Positions 25,442 to 34,140 of a stretch of 64,000 nucleotides of DNA are shown here, piece by piece; within the stretch, counting starts at the first letter, position 1, and each line of letters starts with the position of its first letter. The stretch covers positions 62,001 through 126,000 of the forward strand of contig NZ_WIXI01000039.1 in assembly GCF_009617585.1 (NCBI RefSeq), read 5' to 3'. The notes below the pieces were generated by a model that worked only from the letters and a program-made list of their open reading frames with translations, was not told the origin of the DNA and did not search any database. Made by a program: the position numbers and the translations under genes. The DNA comes from Endobacterium cereale (GTDB lineage: Bacteria > Pseudomonadota > Alphaproteobacteria > Rhizobiales > Rhizobiaceae).

Positions 25442-25581
25442 ACAGCTCTGACAGCAGTTTGGTTTGGGCCCAGTTCCGCCTTTCACGATACGGTGTTCGC
25501 AAACGTTACCACCCGCGCCAACCTCTAAGCGTCGTCACCCAGAATCAGAACTCCGTCCCCCTATGACCGCAGGAGCAGTCA

Positions 25582-25790
25582 ATGATCGAGTACGAAATCA
25601 AGAAGCCGCAGTTCGCCGACGATCGCTCCGCTATATACGAACTCGCGAAAAATACCGACTTGGCGATGACGACGCTGAGCGCATTTATCTGAAGATTGGT
25701 GCTTTGGCGACGGAGGAAGAGTTTCTCGCCGAAGCCAAGCTCCCTGCATCGAAAATAACGACGTCGATCGACAAAGTGAGAAAGCCATGA
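25582..25790 (+). pseudogene. Small gene, probably frameshifted
   Basis: AGGAG stands six bases before ATG 25582, which opens MIEYEIKKPQFADDRSAIYE and continues about 15 residues before TGA. A shift near GGCGATGACGACGC gives DDDAERIYLKIGALATEEEF and an end at 25790. The two parts together look like one protein of about 70 residues. Without a homologue I cannot exclude that the 36-residue form is genuine. Confidence 0.35.
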
Positions 25791-25981
25791 AACCGCTGGC
25801 CGATGACGGACAGGTTCTCGAAGTTAAGAACGGCCCCAACCTGTCAGAAGTTTCCTTCGAGCATCCGAAAATCACGCTACTCAATCAACCAGGTAGCGAT
25901 TGGCAAGAAGGAGGTCTGCTGCTTCGGATAGCGCTTCAACGTTTGGATCGAGTGGGTGGTGGGTTGCGCGGCAAGCCATAA
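25787..25981 (+). CDS. Possible small protein (64 aa)
   Basis: ATG overlaps the preceding stop (ATGA). The product MKPLADDGQVLEVKNGPN continues into a glycine-rich end. No ribosome binding site beyond the overlap and no family; tentative. Confidence 0.25.
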   Translation: MKPLADDGQVLEVKNGPNLSEVSFEHPKITLLNQPGSDWQEGGLLLRIALQRLDRVGGGLRGKP

Positions 25982-26617
25982 AGGAGGAGGTTCCGCTGCG
26001 ACGATCGATGCAGCGGGGCGAAGCAGTACCAGAAAATTCCCCACCTAGCAGCAGGCGCCGAAAGCGGTTGTGCGGCGCCCGACTTCACCAAGGAACGCAT
26101 AGGCTTCCACCGACCAGCAGCATCAGGGACGAAAGCCTCCACTTCTTCGGCAGCGCCGCTGTAGCGGTAGACAAGTGGGCCGACAGCGAGTTCGCACCTG
26201 AGGCAAAGCTTCCACGTACCAAGCACCAGATGGAGAAACAACGCCGAGAAGTCCGCCCTAAGTGTCGCGATACGTCAAGCAAGGTAACTAACGAGGCAAG
26301 CATTTTGTGTCCGATATCGGACAATAAAAGGTCTATCGGCATGCCAGCAAGCAGGCGGATGTAAATCTTTTGGGGTCGCAGTGAGCCAGAAAGGCGAGAT
26401 TTGTCAGCGGTTTTACGCTTATCTGGGCAAGCAGCAGTTCGTTGCGCCGCGTTTGGACGGTATCGGCCATATGTTCGTGTACCTATATTGTGATAAATAT
26501 AAAACAGTGTTACAAAATCTGCACCGCCCCACAATTAAAGTCGAGCGTACGCGAGATCTAACCGCTTCAATTGCGCCGCTTGTTCGTGGTGTGGTCGAGC
26601 ATGGCTGGGAGCCGAAG
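25982..26617. other. Gene-free stretch with one palindrome
   Basis: About 640 bases. It holds the perfect 16-bp palindrome at 26308-26323 and an AT-rich patch around 26480-26530 that is a likely promoter region for the NolR-like gene. Other frames look fortuitous. Confidence 0.4.
26308..26323. promoter_or_regulatory. 16-bp palindrome TGTCCGATATCGGACA, copy 1
   Basis: Perfectly self-complementary over 16 bases. An identical copy lies at 28397-28412, and the two bracket the NolR-like and Crp/Fnr-like genes. The flanks differ (AT-rich here), so only the palindrome is conserved, as expected for a protein-binding site. Confidence 0.5.
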
Positions 26618-26989
26618 ATGCAGGCCTTACTCGTCGACCCACACGCCGTGGTCCAAGCCTCCAGTCTTTTGGGAGTGATGGCGAACGAAAAACGACTGCA
26701 CATTCTGGATGTTCTGAGGCAGCATGAAACGTCCGTGGGCTCGCTTGCCGTCCAAGTTGGGTTGAGCCAGTCTGCTCTTTCTCAGCATCTTGGAAAGCTC
26801 CGTGGAGCACGGCTCGTCACCACACGACGAGATGCCCAAACAATTTTCTACTCCTGCAAGTCGCCCCGGGTCAGGTTGCTGCTCAAGGCGCTTTATGAAA
26901 TTTATGGGGTCGAAGATCTGCCGCAGGAGCTCTCCTTGCTCGAAGCTGAAACGCTCCAGGTAGATCTGGCCGCGCTTGCAAGCACGTGA
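26618..26989 (+). CDS. ArsR-family transcriptional regulator, NolR-like (123 aa)
   Basis: Winged-helix regulator. The recognition segment VGLSQSALSQHLGKLRGARL followed by VTTRRDAQTIFYS is very close to my memory of NolR of Sinorhizobium and Rhizobium, a global regulator of nodulation, exopolysaccharide and conjugation genes. The MANEKRLHILDVL helix precedes it as expected. No metal-binding Cys pair typical of ArsR or SmtB is seen. The start at 26618 follows GGGAG; a longer form from 26381 is open but has atypical composition. Confidence 0.75.
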   Translation: MQALLVDPHAVVQASSLLGVMANEKRLHILDVLRQHETSVGSLAVQVGLSQSALSQHLGKLRGARLVTTRRDAQTIFYSCKSPRVRLLLKALYEIYGVEDLPQELSLLEAETLQVDLAALAST

Positions 26990-27297
26990 GCATCATGCAG
27001 ATTTCAGTGAAACCACAATGAGCATCATTGCTGTTCGGTTTTCGCTCCGCTGGAAGGTGCCGGTGCACGTCGGTGAAGACGCTCTCCTAACGAGGACGGT
27101 TAGAGGACCGGCTGACGCTCTGAGGCACTTAAAGACATTCAGCTATAAGTCCGGACACAATTACTGGCGTGCCCATGACCTTTGCCAGCTTGCTTTAACG
27201 GGCGGTGTTCATTCAGAAATGTGCCGTAAGCCCTTTATCGCCGCCTGCGCTGACGAAGACGCACACCGCTCACAAGACGATTAATTTGATCCATTGC

Positions 27298-28011
27298 TCA
27301 GAATGGGCCAATAAGCTTTCGGTATTCGTCCTCCGCCGGACCGTAAGCGCCACCGGCAAAGCCTTCCAGACCGGGCCGATTATGAATGGTTATTTCATTT
27401 CGCTTTGCTTCAATGAGGTGCAAGCCTTCCAGAACATGCAAGGCAGTGGTGATACTTTGTCGCCTGACGGCAAGCATCACAGATAGAAACTCGTGTGTCA
27501 GCATGATTTTCTCACCGTCGGTTCTATCGTGACACATCAATAGCCAACGAGCGAGGCGTTGCTCGATTTTGTCCGTTGCGTTTGAAAGCGCTGTATAGGA
27601 TGCCTGGACAGACATCACCTGTGCAAATCGCAGAAGCAGCGATCTCAGCCGGTAGTTTCCTTCAACGGCGTGGGACAGTCGGATACTGCGAATTCTGTAA
27701 CCACGCCCCGAGGTTTGCATAAACGTCGAGTATGGTGTCGTCGGCGCGTCCATGATCATTGATGTTGGTGACATCCCTTCATAGCCAAAAATGCCGATCT
27801 CTGCCTTTCGGCCGCCTGTCACCTCAGCGACAATGGATCCAAGGCCGGACTCTAAGAAGTAGCAATAGTCGGTGATCATGCCTGGTGCCGACATTTGATA
27901 AAGTCGGGGCAGCTCAATCTCTTCAAGATAGGGAATAAGACCCGCGAAATCACTCGGGCTCAGCGCGCGAAGGATACGATTTCGAGTGGCTGTTTGCGAA
28001 AGAATGCCCAT
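27298..28011 (-). CDS. Crp/Fnr-family transcriptional regulator (237 aa)
   Basis: An N-terminal cyclic-nucleotide-binding-like barrel (residues 15-120, with CYFLESGLGSIVAE and EIGIFGYEGM) is followed by a dimer helix and a helix-turn-helix around 165-215 (LTHEFLSVMLAVRRQSITTAL). It lacks the four-cysteine set of Fnr and the clear cAMP phosphate cassette, so its signal is unknown. Similar proteins are abundant in Rhizobiales. AAGAGA stands just before the ATG. Confidence 0.8.
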   Translation of the reverse strand: MGILSQTATRNRILRALSPSDFAGLIPYLEEIELPRLYQMSAPGMITDYCYFLESGLGSIVAEVTGGRKAEIGIFGYEGMSPTSMIMDAPTTPYSTFMQTSGRGYRIRSIRLSHAVEGNYRLRSLLLRFAQVMSVQASYTALSNATDKIEQRLARWLLMCHDRTDGEKIMLTHEFLSVMLAVRRQSITTALHVLEGLHLIEAKRNEITIHNRPGLEGFAGGAYGPAEDEYRKLIGPF

Positions 28012-28802
28012 TCTCTTAACCTCAGTGAGGGCAAGAGCAATGATTTTCTCCTAGCCGTACGCGCCATGAAGTTGCGAACGATGTCTCATTGTCAGCTTCT
28101 GTCGTGGCTTATGTATGTTCAGCAAATTGGCCTGACACAAGGGCCACGGGGCGTCTGTCCGAAACAGGACTTTTCTTAAACGACTAGCATATCAAACGAA
28201 GCCTTCAATATTCGTGACGACATTTTCTACCCAAGGGCGAAGTCGTAACCCAGGATGTTATCGCGTGCTTCTGAAGCGCTTTGTTTCACGACTGTTCATG
28301 AAAAATTCTGATCATCACACAATAGATTAGCACGCTCTAATATTTCTGTATGGCTGCTGGCGTGCGAAGGATCGCTTGTCGTAAACTCAGGAATTCTGTC
28401 CGATATCGGACACCCTCGCAGTTTTCGCTCCGAAGGCCTGGAAACGCAAGGGACAGATAGCACTTGATTTTGCGGTGAGCAAAGGCCCTTCACCTAAGGT
28501 CTTGAACGGGTTCGAACCTTCCACCATTGCCTCGGATTTAGCAAGAACCTGAAATTGCTCGCCCTTTAGTACGGTCAAAGTCGGCCGTATTGGGAGGCGA
28601 TTTATCGGACGCTTTACTACACTTCAATCAGCGCCATTTTGCTCGTGCGATGGTTGGCTCGGCTGTGGTCTTTGCACTGCGATAGGCATTCAGGAGAGCA
28701 GCCTTTGCCCCCGCTGCTGCGGCGCGGCGATCAGAGAGTTCATTGTTTCTACCGTTCTTCAAAATGTTAAAGCTGCGATTGATGCGCTGGCGAGATCCGC
28801 AT
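28012..28802. other. Gene-free stretch with second palindrome
   Basis: About 790 bases between the Crp/Fnr-like gene and the CsbD gene terminator. It contains the second TGTCCGATATCGGACA palindrome. The rest shows no supported gene on either strand. Confidence 0.4.
28397..28412. promoter_or_regulatory. 16-bp palindrome TGTCCGATATCGGACA, copy 2
   Basis: Identical to 26308-26323. It lies about 390 bases upstream of the Crp/Fnr-like start, farther than a usual operator. Confidence 0.5.
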
Positions 28803-28829
28803 AAAAAAGGCCCGCTCAGCGAGCGGGCC
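28803..28829 (-). terminator. Rho-independent terminator of the CsbD gene
   Basis: GGCCCGCTC and GAGCGGGCC pair perfectly around a 3-base loop. Read on the minus strand the stem is followed by six T. It lies 29 bases after the stop of the CsbD-like gene. Confidence 0.85.
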
Positions 28830-28857
28830 AGAGATTGTGCTGGGAAGCACCAAGCCG

Positions 28858-29049
28858 TTAGGTTTTATCAGCCACGTTTTTCACAGCGTCCTTCGCATGG
28901 CCTTTGGCTTGTTGCGCGTCGCCCTTGGCTTCCTGCGCTGCGCCTTTGGCCTGCATGCTGCGATTGTCGGTGGCATCACCGATCGCCTGCTTTGCTTTGC
29001 CGACTAGCTCGTTTGCCTTGCCGGAAATCTTGTCTGATGTCGAACCCAT
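28858..29049 (-). CDS. CsbD-family stress protein (63 aa)
   Basis: Small hydrophilic protein of the CsbD family, made in general stress responses in many bacteria; molecular function is not established. The pattern [20 protein letters not shown] followed by Ala, Lys and Gly-rich repeats ([19 protein letters not shown]) is diagnostic, and length is typical. It is monocistronic with its own strong terminator. Confidence 0.85.
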   Translation of the reverse strand: MGSTSDKISGKANELVGKAKQAIGDATDNRSMQAKGAAQEAKGDAQQAKGHAKDAVKNVADKT

Positions 29050-29190
29050 GTTCGTATTCTCCTGTTTGGCGGTATCGCGCGGCCTCCAAATCGCTGTCTG
29101 GTCAGACGCCGGGGAAGTCCATCGTTGGCCGCTTAACGAACCGCTTGAATGAACAACCCGCAGGGATGGGCATCGTTCCGGTTTCGCTAA

Positions 29191-29427
29191 TCACGTCAGC
29201 TTGAGAACCGATCTGAATGGTAGGCTAAATACGATACTCCCGCGATCGTCCATCACTTCGAAGATGTCATGCCCTACTGGCTGCCAGCGTTTGACGCGAT
29301 CCGCGACGATCTCGCAGGCTCCGGCTATCGCTTCATTCATAGCCTGATCGTCTGACGCTAATTCTGTTCCTTCAAGGTCCACCTCGAGGACATCGAGAGT
29401 GCGGGTGTGAAAGTAGTACCTCGTCAT
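29191..29427 (-). CDS. DUF6894 family protein (78 aa)
   Basis: Begins MTRYYFHTRTLDVLEVDLEG and continues through an Ala-rich helix to FEVMDDRGSIVFSLPFRS, the signature layout of DUF6894: first strand RYYFH, acidic turn, EGTEL, helix, and a final strand before LPF. The family is very common in Rhizobiales and has no known function. A second member lies at 33646, about 40 percent similar by eye. Confidence 0.75.
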   Translation of the reverse strand: MTRYYFHTRTLDVLEVDLEGTELASDDQAMNEAIAGACEIVADRVKRWQPVGHDIFEVMDDRGSIVFSLPFRSVLKLT

Positions 29428-29499
29428 TCCATCACCATCATTTCAGGACGGAACCGGGTTTCTGGCATATCGTTCCAGTAAGGTTAGGGAGTAACGATC

Positions 29500-30070
29500 A
29501 TGTGCGGGCGTTTTACCAATGAGATGACCTGGGCCGAGATTTACGCGCTCTACAGCATCCACAACCCACCGCCAGCAGCTTCCAACATGCCGCCAATATC
29601 GCGCCGACGCAGAGCGTGTATTTCGCGCATAATGACAAGTCCGGCGCACTCGAGGTCGACTATGGGCGCTTTTTTTGCCAAGGAATTGCCGATGGCCGCA
29701 ATGTTCAACGCACGGATTGAGACCATCGACACATCCGACGCGTTCCACGCGCCCTTCAATTCGAAACGCTGTCTCATCCCGGCTGACGGCTATTTTGAAT
29801 GGACGACGAATTCCGAGGACGGCAAAAAGGATGCATGGCTCTTGCGGATGCTCTAGGATAAAGGCTTCTCCTTTGCCGGCCTTTGGGCGCGTAACGACAA
29901 GCTGGGCGTAACCAGCTGCACGATCATCACCGCGCCCGCCGTTCAGCATATCGCCCACATCCATACGAGAATGCCGATCATCCTCGATCCATCCTGCTAC
30001 AGCGTCTGGCCGCGGTCACCGCGCAGGCGTAGCCGGAGAGGTCGCAGGAACTGCGAACCCCTTGCGGGTT
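29500..30070 (+). pseudogene. SRAP (YedK/HMCES-type) pseudogene
   Basis: SRAP proteins crosslink to abasic sites in single-stranded DNA through Cys2. MCGRFTNEMTWAEIYALY opens the frame with the catalytic Cys. The core NIAPTQSV is found only in the next frame near 29600, so there is a frameshift there; the frame returns for FNARIETIDTSDAFHAP and LIPADGYFEW. A TAG at 29854 interrupts the protein, after which SFAGLWARND and CTIITAP, HTRMPIIL follow in frame with the expected active-site His. Two frameshifts and one stop make it non-functional. Confidence 0.75.
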
Positions 30071-30403
30071 GACTGCCCAAGGACGGGACTGGATTAGGAT
30101 GCCAGACAAAAGAGCGGAAATCGGAAACGCCGATGGATGGAGCATCATTGCGCGCGGCCTGATTTGCCCTACGCTTGCTGATCAGGCGACCGGCAGGTTC
30201 CGATACAATGAAGGTGTTGGACGGTTGCTGCTTGCCGCTTCCCGAAAGGGGAACTGTGTAGCAACGCTCGATGGTGTCTGACCGTCGTCGTCATTGTATG
30301 CGTGAATGGTGAAAGCCCGAAGGGAGAAGACTCGCGCGCCGAGGCCGGACTCTGCTCGTTGATGTCAATTGTGATTTTCAAACCAGCCATGGAGATCGGG
30401 CAC
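30071..30403. other. Gene-free stretch upstream of AbiE operators
   Basis: About 330 bases between the SRAP remnant and the AbiE control region. Short frames only; nothing else seen. Confidence 0.4.
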
Positions 30404-30433
30404 TGACCAATATTTAGATATAATTATTGGTCA
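30404..30433. promoter_or_regulatory. AbiE operator, inverted repeat 1
   Basis: TGACCAAT (30404-30411) and ATTGGTCA (30426-30433) are perfect arms with a 14-base AT-rich spacer containing TATAAT. AbiEi antitoxins repress their operon by binding paired inverted repeats. Confidence 0.65.
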
Positions 30434-30448
30434 GCGTGAGAATATCGA

Positions 30449-30485
30449 TTGCTAGTGACCAAAGTTTGTATATAATCTTCGGTCA
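30449..30485 (+). promoter_or_regulatory. AbiE promoter with operator, inverted repeat 2
   Basis: TGACCAAAG (30456-30464) and CTTCGGTCA (30477-30485) form a second dyad with one mismatch, centred 52 bases, about five helical turns, from the first. TTGCTA (30449-30454) and TATAAT (30471-30476), 16 bases apart, give a good promoter inside it. Confidence 0.65.
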
Positions 30486-30500
30486 GAAGGTAGGGTAGCT

Positions 30501-31241
30501 ATGCCGGATCCCACATCTGACACTCGCGAACGCATTCACGAAAGGATTGCCGGCGGAGCGCCTGCGGGCGTCTGGTCGCGTGCCGATTTCCTGGATATAG
30601 CAACACCTAACGCAGTCGAAAAGGCGCTGCAGAGGCTTACCAGCCGCGGCGATATCCGCCGACCTCATCGTGGTCTCTATGACAAGCCCGGTATCAGCCA
30701 ACTGACTGGCAAAATGGTGTTTCCGCCACGCGCCTCGTTTATCGATGCGATCGCACGGCGCGACAAGCTTCGTGTTTGCGTCGACGGGATGACGGCGGCC
30801 AACGATCTTGGCCTGACGACGGCCGTTCCGGCCCGGTCGACGATCTATGCGGACACGTACCCCCGAACCATCGAAATCGTGGCCAGTGCCGGTGATGCGA
30901 AGGCCACGAAACCGGTCATCTATATCCTGGACTTCAAGCGAATTTCGGCAAAGACAGCTTTCTGGGCGGGCCGGCCTGCTATGCGGGTGATCCAGGCCCT
31001 CCACTGGTTTCGCGATGAGCGATCCAATCTGGAGACCATCGTCGATGGTATCGTCCGTTATCTGGTACGAAGCCCGCATAGGCAGCCGATCGTCGAGGAT
31101 CTGCGCGAAAACATCTACGCCATCCCGGCCTGGATGTACCAGGCGATAGAAACGATAACACGCGACCCGCAGCCCCCGGAGAATTACGACACTCCGTTGG
31201 GCCAAGATGGGAAGGATGAACATGCGCCAGAGCTTCATTGA
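30501..31241 (+). CDS. abiEi: AbiEi-type antitoxin, DUF6088 (246 aa)
   Basis: Antitoxin and autorepressor of the type IV AbiE toxin-antitoxin family. The N-terminal winged-helix (residues 25-70; DFLDIATPNAVEKALQRL, then RGDIRRPHRGLYDKP) and the following domain with GMTAANDLGLTT and PARSTIYAD fit the DUF6088/AbiEi group. The two dyads upstream match its known mode of control. The stop lies 20 bases inside the toxin gene. The antitoxin frame is intact although the toxin is cut short. Confidence 0.8.
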   Translation: MPDPTSDTRERIHERIAGGAPAGVWSRADFLDIATPNAVEKALQRLTSRGDIRRPHRGLYDKPGISQLTGKMVFPPRASFIDAIARRDKLRVCVDGMTAANDLGLTTAVPARSTIYADTYPRTIEIVASAGDAKATKPVIYILDFKRISAKTAFWAGRPAMRVIQALHWFRDERSNLETIVDGIVRYLVRSPHRQPIVEDLRENIYAIPAWMYQAIETITRDPQPPENYDTPLGQDGKDEHAPELH

Positions 31242-31731
31242 AGTCCTTCGCTCAAGCACCGACGAGCGGAGAGCACTGTTCTCCGCTGCGGCGTCTGATC
31301 TGGAGACGCGCGCCGAGAATATCGAAAAGGATCTCTACGTCTGCTGGGTGCTCGACTTCCTGTTCAACCGACGGAAGGACGATGCTATCGGCCTCTATTT
31401 CAAGGGCGGGACCAGCCTCAGCAAAACCTATAGCCTGATCCAGCGTTTCTCCGAGGACATCGACATCGGCATCTACAAGGCGGACCTGAAAGTTCCTCTC
31501 GAGGCCGACATTGCGGCGCTCTCCTCCGTCACTCAGCAACAGAAGGCATTGGCGGAACAGGTAGACGAGGCAGCACGGCATTACATTTCCGGGCCACTGA
31601 AAAGCTCACTGGAGGAAGAAATCGCTGCGATCGAAGGAGAGACCGGGCAGACGGGACATCTATCACTCAACGCCACATCTGTAGCTCTTGATCCAAGCAA
31701 CAGCGATCAAAAAGTCATCAGCCTACCCTGA
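31222..31731 (+). pseudogene. abiEii: AbiEii-type nucleotidyltransferase toxin, truncated
   Basis: The nucleotidyltransferase core is present: FKGGTSLSK, then QRFSEDIDI with the paired acidic residues (about residues 60-82), which in AbiEii binds nucleotide and transfers it to tRNA or a similar target. Family members run to about 290 residues; this frame stops after 169, where sequence of a recombinase-like gene begins. AAGG precedes ATG 31222. The helical C-terminal half needed in characterised toxins is lost, so it is probably inactive, but the catalytic motif is intact. Confidence 0.75.
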
Positions 31732-33305
31732 ACATATTTTGTTAAAGTTCGCCTCATATTTCCGCTCGCCCTCGGCATTGGCGCCGAAAGAAACGGAACG
31801 AGACCTTTCATCACGTCATTTTCAGCGAAAGATATCTGAATTCTGCGAGCTTCAAATCGCACCGATCGCATCCTGGCGGGTGCTGGAGAATATCCGATCT
31901 TACCTCGTCAGTTTGATCGTCTACCGGAAATCGCCCCTGCTCCTGAATGGACAGATCGACTGGACGACAATCGGCAAGGCCTGTGGGATCGAAGCAGAGT
32001 TAACGGCGGAATTGAAAGAGCAGATCCGGCCAGGCTTGGATGCAATCATCCGATGGCTCGGGGCGCCACCGGCAGCTGAAGAGCGACGGCCCCCAAAGCC
32101 TGAGACCCGCCCGCACAAGATAGTGTCTGCAAAAAAGGTAGCTTCCGCATCCTCGACCAGCAAGCCGCAACGCCCGGCGGCCGAGCGCACGTTTGCCCGA
32201 ACTGCATCCGTGGCGCGCGAGCCTGCACCGAAGCCAATCAGTCCATTCCCAAACCCACTATTTGATGCGAGAGAAGATCCGGCCAGCTTTCAGGATGCAC
32301 TGGTCTATCATATGCGTCGGTTCGGCGACACCTATTGGCAGCTCTACCGCGCTGTGGTTCATCTCAATGAAACCTTCGACAACAAGACGCTGCTATCCTG
32401 GATCCAAGGCGAACGTGTACCCCGATTCGTAGCGAGTTTCGACATCCTCCGCAGGATCGAGCGGCGCTACCGGTTGCAAGAAGGATATTTCAAAGAGAAG
32501 CTGCCGCATCAGGTGCGTTCGCTTTACGGTCATGATCTCGGTGATGTTAGCCCGGCTGAGCGGCGCAGGATCTCGCTGCACCTACCGGATGATTTCAGCA
32601 GTCTGCCCTTCACCAAGCGCGAAGAGATCCTTGGTTGGGTGCGGCGGGTGATCGTTTCCGGATCGACAGAATATCGTCGCTATCAAGCAGCGGCCAGCAA
32701 GCAACGTTGTGCCATCCGCTTTCCCGGAGTGACCTATGGAGGAAGCTCTTTGTCGCGGAGATCCCTGGCATCTGCGGTCGGCGCCAATCAGAATGTAGAG
32801 GCCGAGTTTGATGATCCTGACCTGCTCTCCGGCGTCGTCGACGCGCCGCCGCGGCTTGCAATGGAAATGGCAGATCTCATCCGCTTCAAAACCTCCACTA
32901 TGACGGCGATCGGATTTCAGCGGAATGGCGGCTGGGAGAGGAAACGGCTTCTCAGAAGATCGAGCACCTTGGTCTGATGTTCGGCGCAGTGACCGCGTCA
33001 CCGAATAGCGCCGTGAAGGGCTACGGCATTTCACTTAACCGCTTGAGCTTTGGCCTTCTTATCTTCCCCGGTGTTTGGGACTGATATCTGCAGCGGCGGG
33101 AACAACGCCGCGGCTTCTATACAAAATGGGAAGAAGACATGCTGACGGTTGCCCAAGCCCTTTCGCGTGCTGATGTCGGCTGGATCCGACAGCACCCGGA
33201 GTTGCTTCAAAGCGTCAGGCCTATTGCGGGTTTGATTGAACAGGAAGAAACCGATTTCGCAGCTCGCGACTGGCATGGCGCCTGTGACGCGTTTCATCGG
33301 CACGC
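31700..33305 (+). pseudogene. Recombinase-associated-type protein, broken in two places
   Basis: A 400-residue open stretch contains FQRKISEFCELQIAPIASWR, a proline/lysine-rich linker, FGDTYWQLYRAVVHLNETFD and FPGVTYGGSS. I recall this arrangement from rhizobial proteins linked to mobile-element integrases, though I cannot name the family firmly. At about 32932 one base seems lost: the other frame continues EETASQKIEHLGLMFGAVTA to GVWD, then TGA at 33082 where Trp is likely, then YLQRREQRRGFYTKWEEDML up to about 33300. The 5' end is fused into the AbiEii toxin. Confidence 0.55.
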
Positions 33306-33311
33306 AGCCAA

Positions 33312-33560
33312 TCGATCGAGTTGCGTGAGCGTGTCGCTGCGTTTGTGAATGAAGGCAACAGCAACCGGGAAGCGGCGCTGCATTTCCGCATTTCGCATCG
33401 GTTCGTCAACAACATGATGATCCGCAGGGTTCATCTGGTTCGCTTGCCGCGGCAAGGCAGGGCCATCCGCTTGGCGGAACGAAGCTTTCGTCCCATGAGG
33501 ACTGGATCAGCGAGCGCGTCGCTCTCCACGGCGAAGTGACCTTGGACGAACTGTGTCCAG
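33312..33560 (+). mobile_element. IS630-family transposase remnant
   Basis: SIELRERVAAFVNEGNSNRE, then ALHFRISHRFVNNMM, is the N-terminal helix-turn-helix of IS630-type transposases. After a frame change the text KLSSHEDWISERVALHGEVT, LDELC continues the same protein. The catalytic DDE domain and both ends are missing, so this is a dead fragment. Confidence 0.7.
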
Positions 33561-33645
33561 AAAAGTTCCGTGCGGTAGAAAGCCAACAATCATATGGCTA
33601 GACTTGGCAGCCACAAACGCTCCTCAGACCAAAGAAAATCGAGCT

Positions 33646-33882
33646 TTAGATGATCGCGATGGTCGATCTGAAGGTTATAATTGCCACGACATCTCCCGAC
33701 TCGTCGGCTATCTCGAAAATCTGGCCATTCAGGACTTCGCCAGACAAAACCCTCGCGGCAAGAATTTCCCGTGCTGATCTCACAGCCTCCTTGCGTGCAG
33801 CCAAGAGATCCACAAGCTCCATTCCAATCCGATCCTCTAGATAATCATCGCCGTCCCTTACGTGGAAAAAAAAGCGCATCAT
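33646..33882 (-). CDS. DUF6894 family protein (78 aa)
   Basis: MMRFFFHVRDGDDYLEDRIG, then MELVDLLAARKEAVRSAREIL and FEIADESGDVVAIITF, match DUF6894 clearly: RFFFHVRDG start, acidic turn, E-L-x-D-L, Ala-rich helix and final D-E-x-G-D-V strand. Function unknown. A GGTGAA sequence stands before the ATG pair. It lies between the mobile-element remnants and the giant gene. Confidence 0.8.
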   Translation of the reverse strand: MMRFFFHVRDGDDYLEDRIGMELVDLLAARKEAVRSAREILAARVLSGEVLNGQIFEIADESGDVVAIITFRSTIAII

Positions 33883-34140
33883 GGTTATTCACCAAAGATT
33901 TCACGCCGCAAAAAGCGACTAACTATCAGTATTCGACATTCGCCCAATGAGGAAGGCAAAATCCTTGATTTTCCCTTTTTGGGCGAATTAGACGTGTATG
34001 AAAGGCGGGGCGCCTTCGTTGACTGTTATTCCTTCAGCTGCTTCGATTGATAAAACCGGCTGCATAAAACCTGCCGGCCAGACCCATGGGCGTATGACAC
34101 TTGCCCCATCAATCAACGCCCCCGAGAACATTTCCTTGCC

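Noticed and set aside
25720..26230. Similarity between EEFLAEAKLP (25.7 kb) and DSEFAPEAKLP (26.2 kb) as a duplicated gene
   Set aside because: Only about ten residues match and the second lies in an unsupported frame; chance is likely.
28803..28829. GC palindrome as a REP-type repeat
   Set aside because: It is followed by a T-run on the minus strand and sits after the CsbD gene, so it is a terminator; no second copy was seen.
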